Shown: positions 24,979-39,291 of the stretch, piece by piece
How the letters are laid out: each line of letters begins with the position of its first letter
Position numbering within the stretch: position 1 is the first letter of the stretch
Source of the DNA: Cyanoderma ruficeps
Lineage: Eukaryota; Chordata; Aves; Passeriformes; Timaliidae
Reading direction: 5' to 3'
NCBI GenBank assembly: GCA_008694505.1
Contig: VZDJ01007755.1
Span: 216,644-280,643, forward strand
DNA length: 64,000 nt
The notes under the pieces: generated by a model
Seen by the model: the letters and a program-made list of their open reading frames with translations, nothing else
What the model was told of the DNA's origin: nothing
The model's database searches: none
Made by a program: the position numbers and the translations under genes

Positions 24979-25251
24979 GGTTTTAGAAGGGCATGTACAT
25001 ATAGAACAAGGAAAAATGATTTAAACTGAATGAGGGTAGGTTTAAATTAGGTTTAAAAAAGAAAAAATTATTTATGCAGAAGACAGTGATGCACCTGAAC
25101 ATGTTGTTCAGAGAAATTGTGGACTCCACATTTCCCAATGTTCAAGGCCTGGTTAGTTGGGGCTCTGAACAACCCTATCTAATAAAGGGTTTCCTGCCTA
25201 TGGCAGGGCTTTGGAACTAGATGATCTTTTAAAATTTTAAGGTTCTGTGAT
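24979..25251 (+). mobile_element. CR1 LINE 3' end, forward
   Basis: The blocks TTAGAAGGGCATGTACATA, TTTAAACTGAATGAGGGTAGG, CAGAGAAATTGTGGACTCC and GGAACTAGATGATCTTTT follow the order of the CR1 3' region. The terminal repeat is worn (GGTTCTGTGATGA). It contains no coding potential. Confidence 0.9.
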
Positions 25252-27113
25252 GAGAAAGCATAGCAAAAGTAATAAAATATATATGTTTAGAAGCATAACA
25301 AAATGTGCCCATTGTTTGTATTTTCAATATTAGTCATATGCCTTGGTGTTCTGATTGGATAATACAAATATCCATTGGGCGTGTTGACATATCTTTCTTT
25401 CTAACTGCTTTCAGTTTGACCTATGCTGGTCACTATTTAGTAGTTTCAAAAATGCTTGAAACCAGGGAATCACGAGGAAACCTCTTTCCACCATTGATTA
25501 AGCACAGGGCTGTGCTATTCCAAACATAATCCTTAATCTCTGAATCATTCTCTGTGTTACAGCCATTAGCTGCAAAGCTATACCTGTGCTATCATATCCT
25601 CATCACATAATACCAGTGTTCCCAACTGGTATTATCCCAGCATATTACCACACAGGATTTAGTTCCCAGTTGACATACAAGGAACAGTCCCCACTCCCTC
25701 TTCACATAGTGGGGTCCAGCCCAAAACTTGTAGAAGTTTCAAGTTTTCGCTTGTGACACAACTTCATTTATATTACTGAGGGTTGAGTCCTGACTTTGTA
25801 TCAGAGTCAAGAATAATATAGTGCTATATAAAAATGTTCAGGTTATTGTAACTAAAACTGTCTATCTGGAGATGGGAAAGAAATTTTAAAAAATATTTAA
25901 AGACCACTTTGTGTCCTTTCCTCACGTTAATCAGCAAGATGTGACAGTCTGTTACTATATATTACAAGTTTAAAGACTTGTCTTCAACAAGTGCTGAGAT
26001 TTTCAGAGCATTACACTTCACAAGTAGGCTTAACAAACTCCAATACAGAACAGTGGCTGAACCTCATTTCTCAAGGTACTTCAGTGATTTTTTGCTTCTG
26101 TGGTGTAGTCTAAAGCTTTAAACAGCAGCAGTGAAGAGCTTCATCAGAGTTTCTCGGCAGAACTAAGCTTGTTTTCCAGGCTACTTTTCCTTTCTTTTGA
26201 TTTTCAGCTTTCATTTTTATTCCTTTTTGGCTCTAGATTTGTGATTGACTGACCTTTACTGTTATGCACTACCAAGAAACCCACCTGTGCTGTGCACCAG
26301 AATCTGAAATAGGAAGGAGCTTGTGTAGATTTTTCAGCCACACCTGTGGGGATTTTAACCAGTAGCTACTTACATACACAACCACAGGGCAATTGTCTAG
26401 CTAAAAGGGATTCAGACTAAACAGTCAACTAAAAAATTGTCTTTTAAGTCTGTCTTCATCTGTTCAGTGGAGGAAAATCAAACACTGTTCCTTTATAAAA
26501 CATTAAAATGTTTAAGGCTTTCAATATTCAATCAATAGATAGAATCTAACATGTCAAGCAAAAAAATAGTAACACTAGATGCTCAAGGAATATCAGGTAT
26601 ATTATGCAAACTGTTCATCAAAACACTTGCCAAAGAAAATCACAACCTTTTCCAACAAAATTTGTAATTCCTGCTCCTAGAGTTTGAAGAATGACATTCT
26701 CTTTGCTGATACAGCCTTTGGTCTTTCTAGCTGCCCTCAATCTATACTAAGTAAGCAAATAAAATTAAAATTACAAAAAGTAAATGAATAAAGTAAATTT
26801 TCCATTTCCATTTCTCCTAGAGGGATTCATGTTACATATATTTGATGTTTCTTCTCTTCTTAGGAATTAGCTTTCTCTTCCTGGTTTCTTCCTCCCAAGA
26901 GTAATGTTCAGATTACTGCATGCCCACATTTGAGAAAGAAAGTCTAACCCAAAGTATAAATTTCTACAGACAGACAAGTTATCCCCATAGTGTATGTCAT
27001 GCCATACAAACTCACTTTTCTCTTTTCATACAATTTTTGATAAACATAATTTTAATTCTATTAATTCTGCCATTTATAATAAAAGCATTATCTTCTGAGA
27101 AAGGATGTAAAAA

Positions 27114-27132
27114 TAACTACTACTACTACTAC
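27114..27132 (+). repeat. (TAC)n microsatellite
   Basis: About six TAC/ACT units in a row, ending in ACGG. It is a short trinucleotide repeat. Confidence 0.8.
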
Positions 27133-30100
27133 GGAGGACTACAGACTAGGAAAAAGGGGAGAAAAAGACTTAGAACAAAGAGGTTAAGTGTTCAATCATG
27201 CTAAGAAGGTATAATTCCTAAAAATGGGGGATAAAATTGCTAAAATTATAAATCTCACAGATAATTAGCAAAAGACAATAGAAGAATTGCTGATAAATTA
27301 AAAAAAATATTTACATATTTAAATAAAGAGTTAAATTTTCAGTTGTTTACATGGTAGGCCAAAATATGTTGTATGATACAGTTCTGTACCCTTCTATAAA
27401 AGCCAATAAATGAAACTAATATCAAAACATAACTGATAGGAGAAACTTGAGCCCTTGAAATCCATTGCCTCTTTAACCTTTCTCTCTCCTTTTGACAATT
27501 AACTATAATTGTCAAGAATGTAAAGGAAATTTTCACATTTGATTGTAAATAAAATCACTGCAGAAAGAAAATACGTATATATATTCATCCCAAATTCGAT
27601 AGGGCAGTGCAAAAGCACCACACAAAACCCCTACTTAAAATTTCCCTCTGAAAAGAGGCTCCATCTCCCTTTTTTATCAATGCCTCAAAGTTTTTGTTGA
27701 TTTAAAGGAAAAAAAAAACACCACAGAAATCATGTAGCTTTGCAGACTGCCTATCAAAGGTGCACAGCTCCTGCAATTCTTTTTGTAAAATGTTCTGCTT
27801 CCATTCCAGAAATGGTAACTTTGTTCTCTTTTGGTTTGTTTGTTTTCTTTTCTTTTTTCCCTAAAATCTTATACTCCCTTGACATATAGAAGCCTATTCT
27901 TAATTTACTTGTTCAAAATAATCGTGACTGGAATGAACATAAACCCAGAAGTGACGCTGATACCAGTGAATTGGTGGTGGAAGTTTCACAGTGCACTTTA
28001 AGCCCTCTCCCTGTTGGTTTACACAATTGCCATTCAGAACAAGCTAAAGCCTTAGGCCACCATGATAGCAGCACGTGTTGATTTTTCTGAAGACTTCTCT
28101 CTTACTCAGGCCAGGTTTCTTCCCTCTTTTTTTATTATTTTGTAAAAATTAGATGGGTTTTTTTACTAGAAATGCAGCACCTGACAGTTTGTATGCCTTT
28201 TTCAATGTTTAGGAGGTTTCTGTCATCCGGTGTTTAATACCCCCAGTCAATCCTTGTCTCAGACACTCTTATTTCTTAATAATTTTGTTTGTTATTTTGC
28301 TTTCATCCTCATTTGTATAATTTTTTTATTGGTACTTAATCCTTTAATGCTAATATCATGCAGTTCTCCATGATAATCTGTGTCTTTCCTTTGGTATGAC
28401 CAACCAACATTCAGAAACACACGAATTTCCTCAGCACACTGGGATTTTTTTGCAGGCATGAACCAAAATATTTATTTAAATCAGGTTCTTGAAAAACACA
28501 AATAGATTCACCGCATCTTTTAAACTGACTCTTTATTCTTAAATTCTTTGCTTTTTCCATGCCACTTTAAATCCTTAAATAAAATTTAATAAATCTGTCC
28601 TCAGCGCTTCCAACTCTTCTTTCTTCTTGAAGGAAGGTTTCAGCAGCAGAACTCTTTGTTTCAGGATACTTGCCTTGTAATCATGGTTTTTTAATGTGTT
28701 TTCATCTTCACAGACCACTTTAACTTGTTAACAATAATGATCTATGTCACTTCATATACTAATTTCCCTTTCAATCCTCTCAAATCCAAACCTTGTCCTT
28801 CTGGACACCTCATGGAACAGAGTAACCTATTCATAGCCAAGACTTACTCCTTAAATGTATTTTCTGTTCCTTTTTAGAGATGAAACCGCACCAAGAGCTT
28901 TCCTTTAGGCCAGTTCTCTGTACAGGGGAAACCACACCAGGTCTAATCTCTTTGCTCTAACCTTACTTAGTCTTACTAACCTTACATGGTCTTACTCATG
29001 TCCTCTGTCTTATCTGCCAAGGGGGCAGAGGAAGGACTGCACGATGGACTGAGCTGTCAGTGAGGGCCTTTCAGTGTCCTGCCCCACATTTCTTACGTGC
29101 ATATTATGGAAACTGGATTCCTTCATACACTCTACTATTCACCGAGGTATTTAATAAAACTTCCAAGTTCTGGCAAAACTGTATTGAGTTGCACAGGTCA
29201 AATCTCTCTCAAAGAGACTTGAGATTTCCTATTATTTTCCTATGCTCTCCTGTTTTTGTGGGAAGAGGGTTATGTGATTGTGTGCAAGTCCAGGGTTTAA
29301 TACAACAGATACTAATTTAAACTATATGTTTGAAGTGATGCATAAGTACAGTTATGTAAACGTGAAATTATAATGAAGGAAGTCTCTATCCACAGAAAAA
29401 CACGGATATATTCATAGAGAATATAGACTTGAGAGACACTCTTCTGTGCAATATGGCTACTAAGAGACCAGAGTAAATAAATACATAATTTGCAATCTTA
29501 TGGGGGGGAAAAAAAAGGATGGAAGGAAATATATACATTGGTGAAGATAGCTGCTTTTCCAAAAATTTATTCTAAAAATAAATTCTATTTGTGGTGATAT
29601 TTTTCTAAAATTATTCTTTAATATTTTATCACTGGAGTACATTAAGGACAATTACATGAAGGTGACGGTGTCCTAAATATTAATTTTTTCCTATCCACAG
29701 GATGGACAACATCCATCCCACACATGAGCTGGAAATGTTTTGTTTGAGGAAATATTTGCTTAATTTTATGGGCTGTAGCTACATTGTTAATTCAGATCTG
29801 GTTCTTAAGTTTCCAGGGTAAGTGGTCACCTCAGGCTAATATTCTATGCTGTAGGTCTAGTAAACGAACAAGTACAGCTTTCCACTATACTATACCTGCC
29901 AGCTCTCAACCTTTTCATCTGATACATAGTTTGTAGAAGTATTTCTAGTCACAGCATAAAGTCTTGTATTTATCTCAAGTTGTATTCTTCACCTCCTCTT
30001 CTGCTGGATGTTGCTTTTTCATGCAGTTCCTGGATACCCCATTTTAAAACCCAGGACACCCAGAAAGAATGTAGATTTTTTTAGCTTAAAGGGAGAAAAT

Positions 30101-31020
30101 TTCTAATTAAAAGGTGTAAATCCTTCTGTTACACATATTTTTGAAAAGGAGTTAGCGCCAACACTCACAATTTTCCAAGAACTATTCCTCCAGCTACTGT
30201 GTGTACTACATGAGGAAGTAGAGCCAGTTTTAGCCACTTATGAAACTCAGTGTATTTGCAGAGGGGCCAAATACAACAATCAACTGTATGAACTACAGAA
30301 ACCTTCAGCAATCCAGTGGTGAAACAGCTGGATTTGTGCCATTTTTCCATTTAAATGTAGGGAGAAGTAGTGGGACTTTTACTCTTTGCACTCCAAGCTT
30401 GCAGAAGTTTCCTGTGTATATTTTCTTTATTTAAGGAAGTTTAAAAAAAAAAAAAAAGTGAAAAAAAAAGCAAAAATAGAAACTGCACCACTAAGTCAGT
30501 AGCTATTTATGACAATGGGGAGCTCTTTCATGCAAAAAGTATTTTTGAGGAGTGAAATAACTGGCTGTGACCTACATACAATTTCTACCTCTCTTTAGCT
30601 AGATTAAGATGAAAAGATGACAACATATAACTTCTTTCTTCTAATCTGAGGGAAGCAGCAGGCCCCCCCTGACTCTGTTAGGTCCCAGAGCTTGTGCATA
30701 GTTGACCATAATCTATTTGTTTACTTAACATAGCTTAAGTTGGTACTGGAACTCTAAAATCTGAAAACATAAGTCAGTAGAAAAACAGAAAAGTATTGAA
30801 ATCTTTTCTCCTCCAACACCTAGATTTCCTCTACAATCTCCAAGGAATAACTTTCCTAATTTTCTTCATGAAGATAATTTATGTTGACATGATACATCTT
30901 TCTTCATCTCTAGTGAAACCTGAGCTACTAATTAAAAACTTCTTCTCTTCCCCCAAATTCAGAAAAGCTGAACTGGTAGTATTAAGATTTCAAAGGGAAT
31001 ACACAGTGAATGTAACAGAA

Positions 31021-31054
31021 AAAAAAAAAAAANNNNNNNAAAAAAAAAAAAAAA
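31021..31054. repeat. Poly(A) tract with seven unresolved bases
   Basis: A12, seven N (31033-31039), then A15. The N block is an assembly or sequencing gap in a homopolymer, and the true length is unknown. The open frame that runs across it is an artefact. Confidence 0.9.
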
Positions 31055-31970
31055 GGCAGCATGCTCCAAAAATTAAAAAAAACACCAACACAAAAAAAGG
31101 CTCCTACAATGACAGAAGCAACAGGGGAACTGCTACTGTAGCGCAACGTAAGATTTTTAGATTGTTCTGTGTTAAGCAATTCCCTTTGGCCTGTATTTTT
31201 TACATTCCTTTGACAACCAAGTTCCTGATATTCAACTTTAAGAATAAAGACATTCAAAATTTCCCTCAAATCAGAGCGAAACAATAACCACAGATTTTGT
31301 CAGTTTCAAAAACAAATTCCAAGATCAATGCATTTCAAAATATGCCAAATGGTTTGTCTGTCTGCAGTTAGATCAACCCATTCTCATAATTTGTTTGATC
31401 TTTTTTTATTGTTTGGAAAGCAAAATGTGAAAGATTTAATGTAGTCACACCTGCCAGGTTTACTAACATTATAGAGAACTTGCAATTAATTTTAGGTGTG
31501 AGGCTGACTAAATGTCATCATTCTCTCTGTTTGAGATATATTCCATCAAAGTAAACAGTCATATGATGAAATTTGAGATCCAAAGTACTTTCACATATTT
31601 TTTATTCTAAGGGAGTGACTCCTCAAAGCATACTGTCAGTCAGTGATTATTCTTATTCTCTCCTCTCCTCTTTCCTCCACCATAACATATCCTAAAAACA
31701 TACCAGCAAGACACAAGGATTCTTGCCCTCAGACTTCAAGATCTATTTCTGTGCATGACATGTAACACTCACCAATGCAATGCAAGACCCTACGCAGGCC
31801 TTTGTTGGACATTTGGATCAATGAACAATCATATGCAGCATTTTGTATTTTAGGGCTTCACGACTGTATTAGATCATCTAGTCTTATATCCTCTTTTTAG
31901 GTGGGACCAAACACTGCATACCAAGTGCGCTAAAAAAGTAAATACTGAGTATATTGGCTGTCTATTGGAT

Positions 31971-31989
31971 GATTATATATATATATATG
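31971..31989. repeat. (AT)n microsatellite
   Basis: An uninterrupted AT dinucleotide run of about 19 bp following GATT and preceding GATC. Confidence 0.8.
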
Positions 31990-34900
31990 ATCTCTACTGA
32001 TTTCCACAGTTTTCCTTTCAATTTGTTTTCTCTGGATAAAACACTGGGTTGACAGAAAATGTTCATCAGTAATAAGTAAAGAATTACTGTTCAGTCTAGT
32101 TTGTTTTGTTTTTTTTCTTTGGAAAAACATAAGAAAGAAATTGAATTATTTGAAAAAACTCTAAATAATGAATAAGGACTAAGATTTCCAAAGTATCTCA
32201 ATATACAATAGCTTCTTTTTAGGTATTAGAAAGAGCGTGAATTTCCTGAGGAATACCACTCCTGATAAGTAAACCAAATGAAAATTCGTATGTCTGTGAG
32301 GATTCAATATGCCCACTGAAATTTCTCAGAGGATGAAACAGAACATAAACAAAGGAATAAGAATGAAGAAAAGTTCCAAACCCCCACAAAAAAGATGCAG
32401 ATTTTAAAAACAAATATTTAAATCTCCAACAAAATCAATAAAGAAGTTAACTGGAAGGGGATGCAGGGATGCAGACTGCAATGGTCTTCATGGATGCCAT
32501 GGTGGCTCAGATGAACAGCAATCAGAATTCAAAAAAAAAAAAAAAAGGAAAACTATTAAGTTCCAGTGTGACAAATACTGCCAATACTGGCCTCTTTCAG
32601 TAGCCAGTTCAAGGTATGTTAATGACAGCTAAAGCATGACCATTTATGATCCTGATGGAGGAAAAACTAAGATGAGTTATACTCCTGCCCTTGCACATAA
32701 GGTCAGACTGGAAATGATTTGGCTTAGGTGATTGTCTCTTCCGAAAATAGTAGGTTTCTAACTAAATCCTAATAATGCAAACATAAAGGCTGTTAATGTA
32801 CTTATTAGCCATCACAAAATGCATTTCACATTGGATGGTTACAATACATTATATCAGCAGCAATCACACCTCTGTAATAACAGTAGCAGTTCATTTAAGG
32901 AGAGCAAGTATAGCTCTTCTTCCAACCCATTATGTGAACATGATGAATGATGATGGCACTAGACTCATATGGGAGGGAACTGGAGCTGGAAGGTGAAAGA
33001 ACTGCCTTTGTGAAAAATGGATGGAGCAGCACATATATAGGCATATCTGGGTATACTCAGGTATGAATATTTGAAAAAACACCAGAATTAAAAGATGTTT
33101 CCAGAACCAGACAAAAGCAGTTTAAATATGTAGAAGAAAAAAATCCTCAAAGAATCCATATTCAATTTCAGAATTAAAAGACAGAAAAAAAAAACAAAAC
33201 GATGGGGGAATAAGGGTAAGGAAATATTAAATGAAACATGTTTTAGCAGGGAGTAGCTCTCAGCATTGGTACCAGCCACTTCACAAGGGCCAGTTTTTCA
33301 TAGTCTTCACACTTGAGCTTGGGCTCACTGAACAGTGGGTGATATTTCAGCAGCATGTAAGGCTGAAACCCAAATCTTGTGTTTGCAAGCTAGATCAGAA
33401 CTATGCTGTTATTTAGTGAAAAATAGATGGTAGTAATAACAACAAATGTGTGGTAAGTGGTCAAGAAGCATAAGTTTATTTGAATTAATAAGTATTAGCT
33501 ATAAGGGTTTTGCTTCCTATTCAGAAGATGATATAATTTGCAGAAATGAGGAGGACGTCACAATGCAGTGGCTTGTCTTCTGCTGCCACTAGAAAAGCTG
33601 AGCTCTGAAGCTGGTGTCTCCAAAAAGTTCATGAGGTTCTGGAGATTCGTAGGGATCACAAACCTCTTCTCATGTGAGAGAACAGTGCATATTTTACTGA
33701 CAACAAAACGGTGAGGAGAACAATTGAAACTTTGCAAGAGAAGGAAGGAGAAAATAAACAACACTCCCACACAAAGACAGAGGTGGAGTGGCCAAGGTGG
33801 ATTGTTTATGGCACTCAGATTTATCTTTATGGCACACACTTTAATGTCCCTCAGAGCTCCAATGTAATGGCATCATGTGTTGAGGCTCATCTCATACTGA
33901 TTTACCTTTTCTTCCATCCCTAATTATTTGTGCCTTTGTTGTCAGGGATAAAATGCTAATGTTTTACAGATGATTTATGTTAACAAATATAATGCTGTCT
34001 CTGTGTAGGTATTCCTTCACACCGAAGATTTAATTCCTTGAAATGATTGTTCTCCACAATCCTTGCAAAATTCAGAATAAAACTGATGAAACAATTGTCT
34101 CATCTGATAAATTGATAAACTGATAAAACAACTCTCATATGCATCTGCACACATGCCAAGTTCTTAGCTAGTATTACCTAAACAATCGGGATTTTAACAG
34201 CAAGAAGTACTGCACTGTGCATGGGAAATGAAGATACTTGGAAAACAAGGCCAAGAGGAAGGACACCATAACTCCTGATTATATTTGAAAATGCTTTATA
34301 CCAGGGCTTATCATATACTTTGGGAAATGCACTGTCAAGCAGGACCTTTTCTAGCAAAAGCCATGACACTGATTAACCCCAAGGCCTGAAAGATTTAGCA
34401 GTGCTTCTCAAGTGACTTTTCACTGTGGTATGGCCCTAGTCTCAGAAGGAGACCCTATTTCACTCTCTGCCACTTGTGTCTGTCAAATGGCCACTACCAT
34501 ACACTGCAGAGTACATCTTTGCCACCCAGAATTAGTAAGGAGAAGTGGCTCTGAAATTTGGGTAGGTTTAATTAATTTTTTCATGGGTATTATATTTCTG
34601 CTATACATTATGTATCTTCAATTGTGTGAGTGAGGACCTCTTTACAATCTATATTTCTTGAGAATATGTATTTCAAAATCATGTTGTGGAAACCCAAGTA
34701 ATCTACTAAAAATCAAAAGAAAAAATAACAGATTTATTTTTCTCTAAGAAATAATTTGTATATTTTCCAGGATTACACAGGATTTAACAAGCTGTAACAA
34801 AAACCCAACAAAATCCTAAGAGTTTGGATGCTTGTATTTGTTCTTATGCAAAATAAAATTATTTGTAGACAGAGACAGAGAACAAGCTAATATAAAAAAA

Positions 34901-37900
34901 AAATCCTTCCTAACTGCTTCAGCAAGCAGTACCACCAAGCTTCAGTTTAAACCTTAGCCAGAAACATATAGACATATGCCCACACAGTGGTATTATCATC
35001 AACAACAATAATAAAAACAATATTATCTGAGACCTAAAAATTGTTGAAGACAAAATAGCTCAAATGATTCTTAATGCCTTTCAGGCACATCTGAATCAAA
35101 TAAGGTAATTATTCTTTAAAATGCTTACACAAAGTCTGATTTGCATGCTGGTAATTGCTATGCCTTGTGGCATCTAGCAATTGACACAGCAATGATTTTA
35201 ATTATTGTAATTTCATCAGTATAAATACTTCAAAGTTATGCAAATAGTACCTCATAATCCACATAGACAGTTCAGAGTATTTGATTTACTAGTCTTGTAA
35301 GGCTCTTTGTCTATGCAGTTTACTCTCAGATGTGACTGTGCATTGCAATTGAAGCCTTTCACTCACATCAAAGCTCTAAATCATAACAAGATGAGCTAAT
35401 TTTACAAAGACTGACACTTCAAACATTAACTTGCAAATACAATTATAAGATGAAATATATAAAGGACTTTACTAGGATATCATCTGGCATGGATACCTGC
35501 AGCTAATCATATCTAATGTTTTCTATGACAGTGGTAAGCAATGATATTGCAAGACCAAATGCCTTGGTGTGAACAATTACAGCCACTCTTGCTTCTGAAC
35601 AGCTGTGTAAAAATACTTTATCCTGTTCTACTATTTAAAAGTTTTGTATTCAAAGTATATATCTATTAAAAAAAAAAACGCGTTAGGTTTTTTTTATAGT
35701 GTAGGGGAAACACTGAAAAATAAATGTATCACAGATAACATTTTCATGTTGATAATAACGCAAAGTACATCAGAGTGAAGGCATCTAAAATCAATATCTG
35801 GGACAATTAAGGGAGGGGAGGGGAAAAAGGTTGTGCTGTCATCAACTTACCTTTTATTTACAGAAACCTTTCCCAACCTATGTTTCAGGCCAGATGTTTA
35901 GATGCTGTAAATCACAGTTTTCTATAAATCTTAGATATTTAAACACAGCCCTCTTCCTTTAGATACCAAGTTTTGCATCAAACGCACAAACAAAAAGCTG
36001 AATATCCACAGCAACAAATCTGAAAACCACTGTTGACCATCAATATTTACAAAGCTGTCACTAATACTTGTTTTGCAGAACAGTTGAAGTAGAGCACAAG
36101 TTAGCCCTGGTTCAAGATCCACGTATGCTGAATGAAAAAAGAATCAGACCTGTTGCATTTTTTTTCTTTCTTTCAATTGGTTTATGTTACAGCATACCCT
36201 GAAGAGTGGAGGTAAACAAAATGGGAAGAAGATCACCTACAAAGAAAAAACTTCAGAGGTGCTCTGCATGCACAGGTATCTTGGAGGGACTTTGATGCCT
36301 GGCCTGACAAGGATATGTTGAGAGAATGTGGTGATGGCCAGAGGTAATTCACTAAATAAAGATATAGTGGGTAGTTTAAGCTGGAAGTGACATTACAATC
36401 AGAGATAAATTTTCCGTAACAGAAAACTACAAAAGCATTTTAACAAATTCTTTAGAACAATTGCCTTTGAATTCCTTTATTTCTTATTGATTGCATAATA
36501 TTTATAATTTAATCTTGTAAAGGAGAATGTACAAATAGAGAAGAGGGAAAATAAGAACTCTCAAAATGAAGAAATAGCCTTTATATAAGTAAACTTAATT
36601 TGGGAAAACAGATCTCAGCCAAAATATGAGGAAAGCCTATTTGGAGAAACTATATAGGGATGAATTAACTCTCACACTAAAAGAATGAGAAAACAGCTGA
36701 TGAAAAATAGGATAAAAGGGATTTAAAGTGAACAATATTTTTTTTATCCCAAAGTGTCTTTAAAAGGCAGAAACCTCTGCCTCAGAATTTTTTAAAGGCA
36801 AATGTAATAAATGGACTTTAAAAAATATTAATTTATAGAAAAGGGGACTGTCCAAAAGTATAAACACTGGCTAGGATTCAGAGGCTGACCCAGGGTGTCC
36901 CTAAGAGACTAAGTGTTGGAACTAGAAAAATGCTGCCTCCATAATCACCATTTCTTTTTTACTTGTGCAGTATTTGCTACCAGCCACTGCTACATATGGG
37001 AAACTGGCACAGAGCAACAGTTCTGAGAATTAAACAAAAGTCAGTGATTGTAATAGTTTGCAAAATGGCAAGCATATAAAATCACAAACTGTAAAAACAG
37101 TGTATGGAATGAATATCTTAGAAGAATGTATAACACAGTCTGTGGAATACGTATTCACCTGCTTACACATTCAAATGTAACTTTGGCTCCCACTATTGCT
37201 CCAGCAGAAACAAGAGGAAGCTGACACAGGAAAAAAGCAGGATGTCAACATCAAGCATTTCAGCCAAGTTGTAGCCTACACAGGTAAAGAATGACTTGCA
37301 AATCCACCTCATGTAAGAAAAGGGAAGGAATCACTTGAAAGGAAACACAGAAAATCAGACAGCAGCATGAACAGCTAAATAAATTCCACACAACAAACAA
37401 TGAAACACTGAATGATAACAATGTTGAATCACACTACATAAGAGCACTGTGATGGAAGTGACATACCAATGGAATCACATGTAAGAAACTTAAAACGTCA
37501 CAAAACAGAATCAGCTTTACATTTGCTACTAGCTACAATTATTTCAGATGTTAATTTTTTTTTTCTGGCTCACATCTTACCATTGTTTTTAGTAAATTTC
37601 CTTCAGTTGATGAGGATATTAAATGGTTTAATAAAATAAAAAATATTTTAGTGGGAGGAAGTAACTTCCTATGTCTCTTCCTGACTTTCATATGGAAGCA
37701 AAATAATTATTAATTATAAATATATAGCTGATTGTTCAATATATGTTTCAGTCCAAACTACAAATAAACACAAAATATTAAATTAATAAGAATTTCACGC
37801 CTAAATCTCTATTTGCACATCAAAGTGGATTTTTTTCCACAGGTCCTACCTGCTTTCAGCCCAAAAATCAATGGTGACTGTAGTAGGCCATCATATGACC

Positions 37901-39181
37901 AGGATAAAATTATCTGGTCAAGAATTTTCAGTATTATGAGCAATAAAATATTTTATATCTTATTAAAATACAGAAAATATATTAAAAATTGTAAATTAGA
38001 TGACCCTAACTATTTTTCATCCCAGTAAGCAGTCCTTCAGCAACAAAACGAAAATAGAGTGAAAAAGTTCTAACAGAAAAATTTACTGTCAGTAACAGTG
38101 CTGCAACAAAGGGCAGAAGTCATTGCATTTCCATAACTCCTTCACTGGTACTTTTCCAGCCTTTATAAGTTTTTGGAAAATAAACCAAAATGCTATTACT
38201 GCCAGACTAGTACTAAGAAATCAATATACACAAAATATAATTTCCATGCAACTCAAAAGATGCAATATACATACTTGGGATGTGCTTTTTGGGAGGGGAA
38301 AGATGTATGACTTGCTAAAATGTATTAAAAATCCACAAAACCTAATAGAATTCAAGTTTAATTTTTAACCTCTTGACTTTGCTTCCTGTTAATTAACATT
38401 GGGATCCCATCCAAAAGTATTTGTGGAACATTCATTTGCTAATAAATTAAATAATCTAAACTATTTCTGGGAACAGTACATCCTTACAGTCTGAGAAGTA
38501 TGTGTTCCAGAAATATTTTTCTTGTAACCATTGAAAGTGACTTGGAGCGTGATTAAAAAACATGTAACACTACATTCAAATTAAACACATTGGTAATTAG
38601 ATTCACATGTGTTTAGAGCTACACAATAAACCAGTATGCACACAAATATTTATATGATGAAACCAAAGTAAACAAGCTACAGTGGAAAGAGAGCAGGATG
38701 GAAATTGAAACATTACAGTCTTAATATTACACCACACAGTACATTGACACTCATAAGAAGAGTTAGTTAGTGTTCAGTATTGCAAAGTATGCTATATTAA
38801 TTTATGAAGACTTAAAAGAATCTGTTCTTGCAGCTATGGTGAAAACCACAAGTTGAAGTATTAGTAATTACAGCATCATCTAATGAAAGAGACCAGACCC
38901 AAAAATCCTGTTAAAAGCTTATTTTTTTTACTTGTTCAGCTCTACAAATCCCAGTAAATGTTTCAGTTTTTGCTCAAAGTCACTTTGTCTTACATGAGGC
39001 CCGAGTGTTTTAAGTTCTATGATTCACTTAATGAGTGAGAGGAAAAGTTGAGGAATTGATAGCACAGGCCAGGAAATCCATGTAAACATGGTGATCAGCA
39101 ATTTGCACTCTACAGTTTCCCGGGAATGATCTAAGGAAATGTCAAAACAAAAGACAAAAAGTGGGGTTTTTTAACTAAAAG

Positions 39182-39291
39182 CTCTCACTGTGAAAAACTC
39201 CCCAAAAAACCAAACCAATCAACCAACCACAAAAAAAGCCAAAAAACCAAAAAAAACCAAACAAATAAACAAAAAAACCCCAACCTTTCCA
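39182..39291. repeat. A/C-only low-complexity tract
   Basis: Almost entirely A and C for about 110 bases, built from CCAAAA, AACCAAC and CAAAC units with very few G or T. Similar tracts lie near 43277-43345, 45188-45290 and 55254-55340. Confidence 0.8.

Noticed and set aside
30796..31287. 163-codon frame on the plus strand
   Set aside because: The frame runs through a poly(A) tract with seven unresolved bases; the lysine run is an artefact.
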